DNA of 64,000 nt from UBA1715 sp045615765. Its GTDB lineage: Bacteria; Bacteroidota; Bacteroidia; Bacteroidales; UBA1715. The notes beneath the pieces are model-generated. The model did no database searches. It was not told the DNA's origin and saw only the letters and a list, made by a program, of their open reading frames with translations. Positions 27,727 to 36,085 of this stretch are shown piece after piece. The first letter of the stretch is position 1. Every line of letters begins with the position of its first letter. A program made the position numbers and the translations under genes. Where the stretch lies: NCBI GenBank assembly GCA_045615765.1, contig JAZLFM010000054.1, positions 1 through 64,000 of the forward strand, written 5' to 3'.

Positions 27727-28634
27727 TATATTTTAGCTTTGATGTTTGCTATACATTTTTGTAACGAGTCCGTCCAATATGGAACATTCACCCCGAACTG
27801 TGCTTTTATTTTTGTTTTATCCAAAACAGAATACGACGGTCTTTTTACCGGCGATGGAAATTCTGATGAATGGCATGGTTGTATGTCACAACTGGTTTGC
27901 CCAGAATACTCGGCTATCATTTTCGTAAAATCATACCAACTGCAAACTCCTTCATTACTAAAATGATACACTCCTTTTTTAGAATACAATTTCGAATTTT
28001 CATTATCAAAATCATCTATGACTTTTGATATAGCAAGCGCAAGGTCATACGCGTATGTTGGAGTTCCAACTTGGTCAAAAACCACATTCAATTTTGGTTT
28101 CGTTGCCGTTAAATTCAACATTGTCTTACAAAAATTCTTGCCAAATTCAGAATAAAGCCATGCGGTACGAATTATCACATAATTACAATCGATTGCGGCA
28201 ATTTTCTGTTCGCCATGCAATTTCGTTTGGCCATATACTCCCGTAGGAGTTCCTTGTTGTTCTTCCGTACAAGGCGTATTATATGGTTCTCTCCCAAACA
28301 CATAATCTGTTGAGATTTGTACAAGCAAACCATTAACTTCTTTAACTGCCTTTGCTAGATTTTCAGGAGCTGCAGCATTAAGAGCTTCTGCAAGATTTTC
28401 ATTCGACTCCGCCGCATCCACATTCGTATAGGCTGCACAATTTATCACAACTTGAATTGCGTTTGACTTTACTATAGATCGAACAGCATCCAAATTTGTT
28501 ATGTCAAGAATAGTAGTTTGTACTCCTTCTTGTTCTACAACATCTGTAAAAATAAAGGTATGCTTGGAATCTCTGGCAACGATTCGCATTTCATTACCCA
28601 ACTGTCCGTTCGCTCCGGTAACAAGAATATTCAT
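27726..28634 (-). CDS. rfbD: dTDP-4-dehydrorhamnose reductase
   Basis: The 302-residue protein is an RmlD-type reductase that produces dTDP-L-rhamnose with NAD(P)H. It has GANGQLGNEM at 7-16, NCAAYTNVDAAE, STDYVFG and the catalytic YGQTK; C-terminal PSYSVLDKTK is typical. It sits five bases downstream of rfbA and overlaps rfbB by one base. The usual neighbour rfbC (epimerase) is absent here, although this reductase needs its product. Confidence 0.95.
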   Translation of the reverse strand: MNILVTGANGQLGNEMRIVARDSKHTFIFTDVVEQEGVQTTILDITNLDAVRSIVKSNAIQVVINCAAYTNVDAAESNENLAEALNAAAPENLAKAVKEVNGLLVQISTDYVFGREPYNTPCTEEQQGTPTGVYGQTKLHGEQKIAAIDCNYVIIRTAWLYSEFGKNFCKTMLNLTATKPKLNVVFDQVGTPTYAYDLALAISKVIDDFDNENSKLYSKKGVYHFSNEGVCSWYDFTKMIAEYSGQTSCDIQPCHSSEFPSPVKRPSYSVLDKTKIKAQFGVNVPYWTDSLQKCIANIKAKI

Positions 28635-28639
28635 AGCCG

Positions 28640-29539
28640 TTAATCTATATTACCATTAGTTTCAGCAAAGTCAACAACCTTCATCAAATATTGACCATAT
28701 TGGTTTTTCAACATAGGTTTTGCCAATTCGCGCATACGTTCTGCCGAAATCCATCCTTTTTTGAAAGCAATATCTTCCAAACACGCAACTTTTAGACCTT
28801 GACGTTTTTCTATCACTTCTATAAATGTTGACGCTTCGGAAAGAGAATCGTGCGTTCCTGTATCTAACCAAGCGAATCCACGACCTAAGGTCTGAACTTT
28901 CAATTCTCCTTGGCGCAAGAACTCTTGGTTTACCGTTGTAATTTCATATTCACCTCGTGCCGATGGTTTGATAGTTTTCGCAATATCAACAACCTTATTC
29001 GGATAAAAATATAACCCCACGACAGCATAATTCGACTTTGGTTTCAACGGCTTTTCTTCTATAGAAAGGCAATTCCCATCTTTGTCAAACTCAGCAACAC
29101 CATAGCGTTCTGGATCATTCACCCAATAGCCAAAAACAGTCGCTTTTTTATTTTGTTCTGCTTCGACAACTGCTTGACGGAGCATTTTTGAAAAACCTGA
29201 CCCATAAAAGATATTATCGCCCAAAACCAAGCAAGCACAGTCATTGCCTATAAAATCTGCACCTATAGTAAACGCTTGCGCCAAACCATCAGGAGAAGGC
29301 TGTTCTGCATACGAGAACGACACTCCATAATCACTTCCATCTCCTAACAATCGTTTAAAACCAGGCAAATCGTATGGAGTACTTATGATTAAGATTTCTC
29401 GTATTCCTGCCAACATCAACACGCTGATAGGATAATATATCATAGGTTTATCGTAAATCGGCAACAATTGTTTGCTAATTCCTTTTGTAATAGGATACAA
29501 ACGAGTTCCCGAACCTCCTGCTAAAACAATACCTTTCAT
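28640..29539 (-). CDS. rfbA: Glucose-1-phosphate thymidylyltransferase
   Basis: The 299-residue enzyme makes dTDP-glucose from dTTP and glucose 1-phosphate, the first step of the pathway. It has the nucleotidyltransferase signature GGSGTRLYPIT near 8-18, IYDKPMIYYPISVLMLAGI, LVLGDNIFYG, and AWLDTGTHDSL. Length is standard for the short RmlA. It is the first gene of the rfbA-rfbD-rfbB operon. Confidence 0.97.
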   Translation of the reverse strand: MKGIVLAGGSGTRLYPITKGISKQLLPIYDKPMIYYPISVLMLAGIREILIISTPYDLPGFKRLLGDGSDYGVSFSYAEQPSPDGLAQAFTIGADFIGNDCACLVLGDNIFYGSGFSKMLRQAVVEAEQNKKATVFGYWVNDPERYGVAEFDKDGNCLSIEEKPLKPKSNYAVVGLYFYPNKVVDIAKTIKPSARGEYEITTVNQEFLRQGELKVQTLGRGFAWLDTGTHDSLSEASTFIEVIEKRQGLKVACLEDIAFKKGWISAERMRELAKPMLKNQYGQYLMKVVDFAETNGNID

Positions 29540-29623
29540 AAAAAAGCAACGGTTTTCAAAAATTTATAGAACAAACACTGAATGTAACAAAATCATACAT
29601 TCAAGAATTCTACATTTATATAT

Positions 29624-29866
29624 TTACTTTTGAATCAATCGAATCAACCAAAGGAATACGATAGCACCAATTGTAGCGCTTACCAATTCCCACAACAGTG
29701 TATTTCCACCTACTCCAATCAATCCAAACAACCAATTTCCTATGGCACCACCAATAATACCGACAATTAAATTTACAAGCAATCCTTTTCCCGAACCACT
29801 AAACAATTTACTACCTAAATAACCGGCAAGTGCGCCAATACCTAACGAAATCAATAATCCTACCAT
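29624..29866 (-). CDS. GlsB/YeaQ/YmgE family small membrane protein
   Basis: The 80-residue protein has three membrane helices rich in Gly (LISLGIGALAGYLGSKLFSG, LLVNLIVGIIGGAIGNWLFG, and a C-terminal helix). This pattern is typical of the transglycosylase-associated / GlsB family of general stress-related inner-membrane proteins. The exact function is unknown. It stands alone, with a -7 box 16 bases upstream, divergent from the YeiH-type gene. Confidence 0.9.
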   Translation of the reverse strand: MVGLLISLGIGALAGYLGSKLFSGSGKGLLVNLIVGIIGGAIGNWLFGLIGVGGNTLLWELVSATIGAIVFLWLIRLIQK

Positions 29867-29881
29867 AATTGTATTTTTTTA

Positions 29882-29889
29882 CAAATATA
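29882..29889 (-). promoter_or_regulatory. Predicted -7 box for the GlsB-like gene
   Basis: On the minus strand this is TATATTTG, 15 bases before the ATG at 29866. Confidence 0.5.
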
Positions 29890-30053
29890 ACGAAGTTTAT
29901 TTAATTGATAGATAATTGCTATTTGACATTTTTCGCCCACATTAGAAGCAAATATAAACCAGTGAAAAAAATTCATGATTCATACCATATAAGTATAAAC
30001 ACCTATTTTTCATCAAACAACCTATTAACATAGTAGGTTTGGTCATAAACATT

Positions 30054-30061
30054 TATATTTG
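30054..30061 (+). promoter_or_regulatory. Predicted -7 box for the YeiH-type gene
   Basis: TATATTTG ends 16 bases before the ATG at 30078. The upstream in-frame start codon at 30039 would precede this box and is therefore rejected. The -33 is unclear. Confidence 0.55.
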
Positions 30062-30077
30062 CATAAAAAACAAGAAT

Positions 30078-31415
30078 ATGACAGAAACTGAAAAACTTTA
30101 CAAAAGCGAAGATTGGCTCGCGGTATGGATTGGATTTATAATTATTGCCGTAGCAGCATTTAGTGTTTTAACTGGATTTTTTGATTTTTCGGCACTCAAA
30201 TTTAGCACATGGACAATTTGGGAAGAAGGAAATGCGAAAGTCGTTCCACTTATGGATCAACTTACAAGTAGTAGTTTTTGGTTGAAACTTGTATTAACTT
30301 TCGTTGTCTCGAGTGGATTATTCACCATAGGTGCAAAACTACAAGGCGAAAGTGTAAAAAAATATATTCCCGCTTTTATCGGACTGTTTATTTTAGCCAT
30401 AGTTGTTCGTTTAATCAGTGCGGAATTCACATTCAACAGATATTTAGAATGGGCATTTTGGGCTTTAATCGTTGGTTTATTAGTATCGAACACTGTTGGT
30501 GTTCCTGAATGGTTGAAACCTGCGGTAAAAACAGAATTCTACATTAAAACCGGTTTGGTAATCATGGGATTCTCCGTATTGTTTTCAAACATTGCAAAAT
30601 TTGGTTTATATGGACTAGGAATCGCATGGATTGTAACACCTATTGTCATTATCTTTATGTGGTGGTTCGGTACCAAATTGTTGAAGATAGACAACAAACC
30701 ACTTGTAATCACTATGGCTGCCGCCACATCTGTTTGCGGAACGAGTGCTGCAATCGCAACTGGAGCCGCTTCAAATTGTAAGAAAACAGATTTAACAATG
30801 GTTGTTTCCATTTCGATTATTTTCACTGTTATTTTAATGGTTTTAGAACCTATCATTTGTAATGCGCTTGGCCTTTCTCCTATCATGGGTGGTTCACTGA
30901 TAGGTGGAACTGTTGATTCAACTGGTGCAGTAGTTGTAGCAGGAACAGCTTTAGGCGAAGAAGCACAAGTAGCCGCTGTTTTAGTGAAATCAATACAAAA
31001 TATTTTAATTGGATTTATCGCCTTCTTTGTTGCATTATTTTTTGCAACACACGTGGACAAGGAACAAGGCAGAAAAGTTGGTGCAATCGAAATATGGACA
31101 CGCTTTCCTAAATTTATCATTGGATTTTTCGTAGCATCGTTAGTTGCATCATTTATCGTACTTCCAATGACCGATAGTTCAACAGTTGGCGCTATCAATA
31201 AAGTATTGGATCAATACAAAAACTGGGCTTTTGTTCTTGCATTTACCAGCATCGGTCTTGATACGAAATTCAGCGAAATCATAAAACAAATGCAAGGCGG
31301 AAAAGTGTTATGGTTATATGTAGTTGGACAAGTATTCAATATCATATTGACATTTGCTGCAGTTTGGCTACTATTGTCTGGCGCAATCTTCGAAATTCCT
31401 GTATTAGACAAATAG
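30078..31415 (+). CDS. YeiH/UPF0324 family putative sulfate exporter
   Basis: The 445-residue membrane protein has about ten helices and the family signature VCGTSAAIATGAA in the middle, plus GGTVDSTGAVVVAGTA. YeiH proteins are annotated as putative sulfate exporters from weak evidence; substrate remains unproven. The ATG at 30078 is preferred because of the promoter position. The last base of its TAG stop is the first base of the GTG of the next small membrane protein, indicating coupled translation. Confidence 0.9.
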   Translation: MTETEKLYKSEDWLAVWIGFIIIAVAAFSVLTGFFDFSALKFSTWTIWEEGNAKVVPLMDQLTSSSFWLKLVLTFVVSSGLFTIGAKLQGESVKKYIPAFIGLFILAIVVRLISAEFTFNRYLEWAFWALIVGLLVSNTVGVPEWLKPAVKTEFYIKTGLVIMGFSVLFSNIAKFGLYGLGIAWIVTPIVIIFMWWFGTKLLKIDNKPLVITMAAATSVCGTSAAIATGAASNCKKTDLTMVVSISIIFTVILMVLEPIICNALGLSPIMGGSLIGGTVDSTGAVVVAGTALGEEAQVAAVLVKSIQNILIGFIAFFVALFFATHVDKEQGRKVGAIEIWTRFPKFIIGFFVASLVASFIVLPMTDSSTVGAINKVLDQYKNWAFVLAFTSIGLDTKFSEIIKQMQGGKVLWLYVVGQVFNIILTFAAVWLLLSGAIFEIPVLDK

Positions 31416-31687
31416 TGAAACTATTTAAAATCATCACAATTATAGTTGGAACCTGTGTTATCGCAGGTTCCATTTTTATTATGTGCCAAGGTTTAGGCCT
31501 ACAAGAAGACCTTGATTTCGGTGCTGGTGCATACTACTATGCCGACATTCCTAATTTTGAAAAATTCGTAAATACTAACACATACAAAACAGTAATACCA
31601 ATGTGGGTACATATCCTACTTTTTCTAATTTGGGGATTTCTTATATACAAACTTTGGTGTTGGATTGATTCCAGAAAAGACAAATAA
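31415..31687 (+). CDS. Small two-helix membrane protein coupled to the YeiH-type gene
   Basis: This 90-residue frame begins with GTG at 31415-31417, overlapping the upstream TAG by one base. It has an N-terminal helix (IITIIVGTCVIAGSIFIMC) and a C-terminal helix (VHILLFLIWGFLIYKLW), with an acidic, Tyr-rich loop between (about residues 28-62). I do not recognise the family. Translation coupling suggests a subunit or accessory of the transporter; this is an inference. A long upstream extension of the frame inside the transporter gene is not credible. Confidence 0.75.
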   Translation: MKLFKIITIIVGTCVIAGSIFIMCQGLGLQEDLDFGAGAYYYADIPNFEKFVNTNTYKTVIPMWVHILLFLIWGFLIYKLWCWIDSRKDK

Positions 31688-31691
31688 GACT

Positions 31692-32345
31692 TTAGTCAAA
31701 GTGAATCAAACCAAAACATTCCGGCCTATGGAAATCAGGTTTGTTACTAACTATTGGATTCCACGAAACATAATGTTTATAGTCTTCTGAGCCGCCACAT
31801 TTATAAAAATTCGCACGGATATCCTTTCCACTCAAATGTGTAAGTGTATGTTTGAAGAAAGCTGAATATGGTATTTCCAATACACATTCCCACGAATATT
31901 GTTTCTTTATCTCTCCTATATACCGATTACCCAACGACGTATAGCGCTTTATTTGCTTAAGAATTTCAGAAGAAGCATGTTCTTTATCGTTTCTTGTTTT
32001 ACGCACGCCCATAGAAATATAACCTAAGCAATTGCATTCAATATTATAATACAAATCATCTCCTCCCATACAAGCAAAAAACTCCACACACGAATCCGTA
32101 CTAACCGGACCTAAGTCTTCTGTTACAAAACCACGGACATCATCCTCTACAACCATAAAATGAAGCAATATTCCATCTATAGAATGCGCCATCGCAAACT
32201 GCGTTTTCGGAAGATAGGGAAACTCGTTCCAATTTATCACATTCACTTCATGATACTCTACTCCATGTCTCTTAAAAAGATCTGGAACAGATTGTAACAC
32301 CACTTCACTACAATCTAAAAACGGAATGTGAATTGAATTCTGCAT
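31692..32345 (-). CDS. CBM9-like / DOMON-like carbohydrate-binding protein
   Basis: The 217-residue product resembles the family-9-like carbohydrate-binding domain often found as a stand-alone protein in Bacteroidota: INWNEFPYLPKTQFAMAHSIDGILLHFMVVEDDVRG, VSTDSCVEFFACMGGDDLYYNIECNCLGYI, and WECVLEIPYSAFF near the C-terminus. No signal peptide is visible, so its location and ligand are uncertain. It is convergent with the small membrane protein gene, with only four bases between stops. Confidence 0.75.
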   Translation of the reverse strand: MQNSIHIPFLDCSEVVLQSVPDLFKRHGVEYHEVNVINWNEFPYLPKTQFAMAHSIDGILLHFMVVEDDVRGFVTEDLGPVSTDSCVEFFACMGGDDLYYNIECNCLGYISMGVRKTRNDKEHASSEILKQIKRYTSLGNRYIGEIKKQYSWECVLEIPYSAFFKHTLTHLSGKDIRANFYKCGGSEDYKHYVSWNPIVSNKPDFHRPECFGLIHFD

Positions 32346-32463
32346 GTTTAATTTGATATGATAAACAAAGATAGAATTAAAAAACTTTCCAATATCTTCT
32401 GATTATAAATATTTAGTAAACTTGTTATTACCCAAACTCACCTATCAACAAAAGCTTTTTAAC

Positions 32464-32672
32464 GGTGCCTTCGACAAACTCAGGCACCATTCTTTCCGGT
32501 CGTTGAGCCTGTCGAATCTTTTACATTGCGGTGCCTTCGGCAAGCTCAGGCACCGTTCCCTCCGGTCGTTGAGCTTGTCGAAACGACCTTTACTTCGCTT
32601 TCAACAAGTTCTGTCTTCACTTTCTCGATGGCTGAGTCTACCTCCTCGGTGGCTGAGCTTGTCGAAGCCACT
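32464..32672. repeat. REP-like palindrome array 1
   Basis: The array holds 25-bp palindromes made of a 7-bp stem around an 11-nt core, GAGCTTGTCGA or its complement TCGACAAGCTC. Copies: 32464-32488 and 32530-32554 (stem GGTGCCT), 32498-32520 (GGTCGTT, right arm lost), 32564-32588 (GGTCGTT), and 32648-32672 (GGTGGCT), with degenerate copies at about 32600-32645. The GGTGCCT units repeat with a 66-base period. The array overlaps the 3' end of the GIY-YIG gene. Confidence 0.9.
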
Positions 32673-32962
32673 ATTTCCTTCTGCCCATAGCATTTTGACA
32701 ATTCAGGCAACTTATCGTACTGCCCGTTTATCAACGCTTCTTTCTTTTTACGACTCCATCCTTGCACTTGCTTTTCTCTGTAAAAAGCATCATCAATTCG
32801 CTGAAACTCTTCATAATAAAGTAATTTTACCGGTGGATGCTTTTTCGTATGATTGGCACCACTCCCGGAAAAATGTTCTGCAATGCGACGCTCCAAATCA
32901 CTAGTACTGCCAGTATAGTAACTGCCATCATTACAAAGCAATATATACATATATCCTTTCAT
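32546..32962 (-). CDS. GIY-YIG nuclease family protein with repeat-derived tail
   Basis: This 138-residue protein has its GIY-YIG domain in residues 1-92: MYILLCNDGSYYTGSTSDL at 5-23, R26 as candidate catalytic Arg, and the family segment YYEEFQRIDDAFYREKQVQGW at 49-69 with conserved Glu. It resembles the small UPF0213-like nucleases. The tail from about residue 96 (VASTSSATEEVD...STSSTTGG) is translated from REP-like palindromes, and its TGA stop lies inside a palindrome core. The gene sits between two arrays of the same elements. DNA cleavage is known for the fold; a role with these repeats is inference. Confidence 0.88.
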   Translation of the reverse strand: MKGYMYILLCNDGSYYTGSTSDLERRIAEHFSGSGANHTKKHPPVKLLYYEEFQRIDDAFYREKQVQGWSRKKKEALINGQYDKLPELSKCYGQKEIVASTSSATEEVDSAIEKVKTELVESEVKVVSTSSTTGGNGA

Positions 32963-32983
32963 ACTCTACTATTTTTACATTGC

Positions 32984-33174
32984 GGTGCCTTCGGCAAGTT
33001 CAGGCACCATTCTTTCCGGTCGTTGAGCCTGTCGAAACTTTTACATTGCGGTGCCTTCGACAAGCTCAGGCACCGTTCCCTCCGGTCGTTGAGCTTGTCG
33101 AAACTTTTACATTGCGGTGCCTTCGGCAAGCTCAGGCACCGTTCTCCTCGGTGGCTGAGCCTGTCGAAGCCACT
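32984..33174. repeat. REP-like palindrome array 2
   Basis: This array has three GGTGCCT-stem copies at 32984-33008, 33050-33074 and 33116-33140, spaced exactly 66 bases. They alternate with GGTCGTT copies at 33018 and 33084 whose right arms are lost (AAACTTTT). A GGTGGCT copy closes the array at 33150-33174. Each unit carries the linker TTTTACATTGC. It lies just upstream of the GIY-YIG start, with nothing else recognisable up to hsdM (33175-33306). Confidence 0.9.
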
Positions 33175-33306
33175 ATTCCATACTTTCTGTGAATTTGCAT
33201 CTAAAGCACAAACATCTATTATTTTATTTCTCTTACAACCAGCGATTTATCGTTCTATAAGATATTTCATCAAATGAAAAATTGTGGTATATATTTTAAT
33301 TATTAT

Positions 33307-34821
33307 TTATTCTCCCTTCAACAATTTCAATACCTTTTTAAAACTACTTATACCGTCTTCCATGTTTGCTATTATATCTTCAGCTATTTCATCGGGATCA
33401 GGAAGATTATCCAAATCGGTTAGGCTTTTGTCTTTTAACCAGAATATATCCAGGTTAGTTTTATCGCGCGCTATTACCTCATCGTAGGTAAACTTACGCC
33501 AACGGCCTTCTGGATTTTCTTCGCTCCAAGTCTCGGTACGTACATGTCTATTCTCTGGATTATAGCATTTTATAAAGTCTGACAAATCTTCGAAAGTCAA
33601 CGGAGATTTCTTTAACGTATGATGAATATTGGTGCGGTAGTCGTAAATCCAAATATCCTTGGTCTGCACTTCCTTGCTTGCTGGTTTATTATCGAAAAAC
33701 AACACATTTGCCTTCACGCCATTTGCATAGAAAATTCCTGTAGGTAATCGCAAAATTGTGTGTAACTCTGTGGTTTTCATAAGTTGCTTGCGAATCTCCT
33801 CGCCCGCTCCACCTTCAAACAACACATTATCAGGCAATACAACTGCAGTTTGTCCATTGATTTTCATCAAGGTTTTGATATGTTGCAAGAAATTCAACTG
33901 TTTGTTGGAAGTTGTCTCCCAGAAATCCTGACGGTTATAACTCAAATGCTCTTTTTCTATTTCTCCATCTTCGTTGGTAATTGTTATGCTACTTTTCTTT
34001 CCAAACGGTGGATTTGTTAGCACATAATCGTAACGATTGCCATTGTCTGCCACCAAGGCATCGTTTGGAGAAATAAAATCTTCGCTGTCCAATTCGCCTA
34101 TGTTGTGCAAATACAAATTCATCAAACATAAACGGCGGGTATTTGCAACAATTTCGTTACCAAAGAATGTCTTCTTTTTCAGGAACTGTTTTTCGTCTTT
34201 GTTTAATGATTGTCCTGCCAGATAATCGTACGAAGCAAGGAAGAAACCACCGGTTCCACAAGCCGGGTCGATAATGGTTTTCTGTGGCTTAGGACGAACG
34301 CATTCCACCATCGCCTTTATCAAAGCACGAGGTGTAAAATACTGACCTGCCCCACTCTTGGTATCTTCGGCATTTTTCTCCAACAAACCTTCGTAGATTT
34401 TACCTTTGACATCGGAGCCCATCAACGACCAGTTTTCCTTATTTATCATTTCTATTACGCGAAGCAATTTTGCTGGATCCTGAATCTTATTCTGGCTCTT
34501 GGTATAGATTTGTCCAAGCATACCTTTTTCGGTTGCCAAACTACGAAGCATTTGAACATAGTATGCCTCAAGTTCCGCTCCACGCTTGCTTGTTAGCGTT
34601 TCCCAATCACATAATTCTCCATCAGGAAGTTCTTTTCCTTCGGCATCTTTTACGCGTGGAAATTTCAAACCTTTGTTATATGGAGGTTTGTTCATCTCGT
34701 CTGCCATTTTCAAGAAAAGCAGATAGGTGATTTGTTCCAAATAGTCACCATAACTCACGCCATCGTCGCGAAGGACGTTGGCCATATTCCATATTTTCGA
34801 AATTATTGTTGATTCTGTCAT
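33307..34821 (-). CDS. hsdM: Type I restriction-modification DNA methyltransferase subunit
   Basis: The 504-residue N6-adenine methyltransferase has the HsdM N-terminal helical domain (residues 1-130, with WNMANVLRDDGVSYGDYLEQITYLLFLKMADE). The SAM-binding motif DPACGTGGFFLAS is near 184-196 and the catalytic NPPF (LTNPPFGKK) is near 270. It methylates host DNA at the sequence set by HsdS and forms part of the restriction complex. Its start lies nine bases after the fic stop, so both are probably transcribed together, separately from hsdR-hsdS upstream. Confidence 0.96.
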   Translation of the reverse strand: MTESTIISKIWNMANVLRDDGVSYGDYLEQITYLLFLKMADEMNKPPYNKGLKFPRVKDAEGKELPDGELCDWETLTSKRGAELEAYYVQMLRSLATEKGMLGQIYTKSQNKIQDPAKLLRVIEMINKENWSLMGSDVKGKIYEGLLEKNAEDTKSGAGQYFTPRALIKAMVECVRPKPQKTIIDPACGTGGFFLASYDYLAGQSLNKDEKQFLKKKTFFGNEIVANTRRLCLMNLYLHNIGELDSEDFISPNDALVADNGNRYDYVLTNPPFGKKSSITITNEDGEIEKEHLSYNRQDFWETTSNKQLNFLQHIKTLMKINGQTAVVLPDNVLFEGGAGEEIRKQLMKTTELHTILRLPTGIFYANGVKANVLFFDNKPASKEVQTKDIWIYDYRTNIHHTLKKSPLTFEDLSDFIKCYNPENRHVRTETWSEENPEGRWRKFTYDEVIARDKTNLDIFWLKDKSLTDLDNLPDPDEIAEDIIANMEDGISSFKKVLKLLKGE

Positions 34822-34830
34822 AATAGAAGA

Positions 34831-35970
34831 TTACCGATTAAACAATTTCATATATTCATCAAAGCAATACAATTTATTTCTCTTATAATCATTCATTTGC
34901 TTTAATATACCATTTGCCTCCATAGATTCTATCAAACTGTACGACGACACCGTAGATATTTGCAGAAGATTTGCCACATCTTGTGCATTTACAATAGGAT
35001 TTGAATACAGGTGGTCCAAAAGAATCCGGGCATTTGCCGCCCTTTTCCCCATTTTCTGCATACACTCACCTTCGCACTTTTGTCGCAAAAGCATAATATC
35101 CTGCAGACATTGCGAAGCGCTTTCGCACGACTGAGCCACGGCCTCCAAAAAGAATTTTATCCATTGCTCCAAATCATTATTCTCGCGAGCCAATGTAAGA
35201 TTGCTGTAATACAACGGTTTGTATTTTTCAAAAAAATCAGACAGATAAAGTATCGGTTTGTCTATAATGTTGTTTGCAATAAAATACAATGTAATCAGCA
35301 ACCTGCCAACTCTTCCATTTCCATCTAAAAATGGGTGAATTGTTTCGAACTGATAGTGAGCAATAGCTATTTTTATCAAATGAGGTATCTGCAAGCTATC
35401 GTTATGCAAGAATTTTTCCAAGTCACCCATAAGCCGCTCTACCTCACTTGCAGGAGGTGGTACAAAAGCGGCATCATTTATTGAAGCACCGCCAATCCAA
35501 TTCTGCGAACGTCTAAATTCGCCTGGCGACTTGTGCTCTCCTCTTACATGCTGTAACAATATTTTATGGGTATTTCTTAACAACCGAGACGACAATGGCA
35601 AAGTGGACAACGAATCAATGGCACCACTCATCGCAGCTATGTAATTTTCAACCTCTTGTTTGTCGTTACGGCGTTCTGGGTCAACAATTTCTTTTGATAC
35701 AAACACATCGGCAATATTTGTCTGTGTTCCCTCGATACGACTACTCTGTGTTGCCTCCTTTGCCACATGCATTTTTATAAAACGACCTATATCGGGAACA
35801 AAGTGAGAAAAACTATTCAATGCGCCAAGCCCTAATGTAGCTTTTTCGAGCATTACATTTATTTGAGGATTTGACCATACAAAAGGATGATTTATTTCAT
35901 TTGGAATGAAACTTCTGTATCCTGTTGGTTGTGTGATATATACTCCCGACTTAAAATTATGTATGTCCAT
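34831..35970 (-). CDS. Fic family protein with C-terminal winged helix
   Basis: The 379-residue protein has the Fic core motif HPFLDGNGRVGR at 212-223, the active site for AMP or related nucleotide transfer onto target hydroxyl groups. An inhibitory-helix motif SSRIEG at 76-81 precedes it (class II arrangement, self-inhibited). The N-terminal Fic_N-like part and a C-terminal winged-helix segment (about 310-370) suggest DNA binding or autoregulation. It is embedded in the restriction locus between hsdS and hsdM and has its own promoter. Target is unknown. Confidence 0.95.
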   Translation of the reverse strand: MDIHNFKSGVYITQPTGYRSFIPNEINHPFVWSNPQINVMLEKATLGLGALNSFSHFVPDIGRFIKMHVAKEATQSSRIEGTQTNIADVFVSKEIVDPERRNDKQEVENYIAAMSGAIDSLSTLPLSSRLLRNTHKILLQHVRGEHKSPGEFRRSQNWIGGASINDAAFVPPPASEVERLMGDLEKFLHNDSLQIPHLIKIAIAHYQFETIHPFLDGNGRVGRLLITLYFIANNIIDKPILYLSDFFEKYKPLYYSNLTLARENNDLEQWIKFFLEAVAQSCESASQCLQDIMLLRQKCEGECMQKMGKRAANARILLDHLYSNPIVNAQDVANLLQISTVSSYSLIESMEANGILKQMNDYKRNKLYCFDEYMKLFNR

Positions 35971-36009
35971 TACATTAACTTTGACTTTTCTTAATTAACT
36001 TTAATAGTG

Positions 36010-36017
36010 CAAATTTA
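36010..36017 (-). promoter_or_regulatory. Predicted -7 box for fic-hsdM, flanked by TTAATTAA-like repeats
   Basis: The minus strand reads TAAATTTG. On both sides lie related AT words: TTAATTAACTTTAATAG at about 35992-36008 and ATAATTAAGTTTAATGG at about 36030-36048 (plus strand). These could be operator half-sites for autoregulation by the Fic winged helix; that is inference. Confidence 0.45.
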
Positions 36018-36085
36018 ATTAAAAAAACACATAATTAAGTTTAATGGCTACAAGTTTAAATAAGGTGAATTATTTTAAAGCTTTA

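Noticed and set aside
30039..30077. Upstream start for the YeiH-type protein
   Set aside because: The extension begins before the predicted -7 box at 30054-30061 and would add a segment that does not fit the family N-terminus.
32464..33174. CRISPR array
   Set aside because: The units repeat with a 66-base period, but the intervening sequence is also repeated (linker plus a second palindrome) rather than unique, and no cas genes are present.
32422..33277. Plus-strand proteins rich in Leu/Ser/Arg across the palindrome arrays
   Set aside because: Their repetitive sequence is only translation of the palindromes; the opposite strand holds the GIY-YIG gene with real domain motifs.
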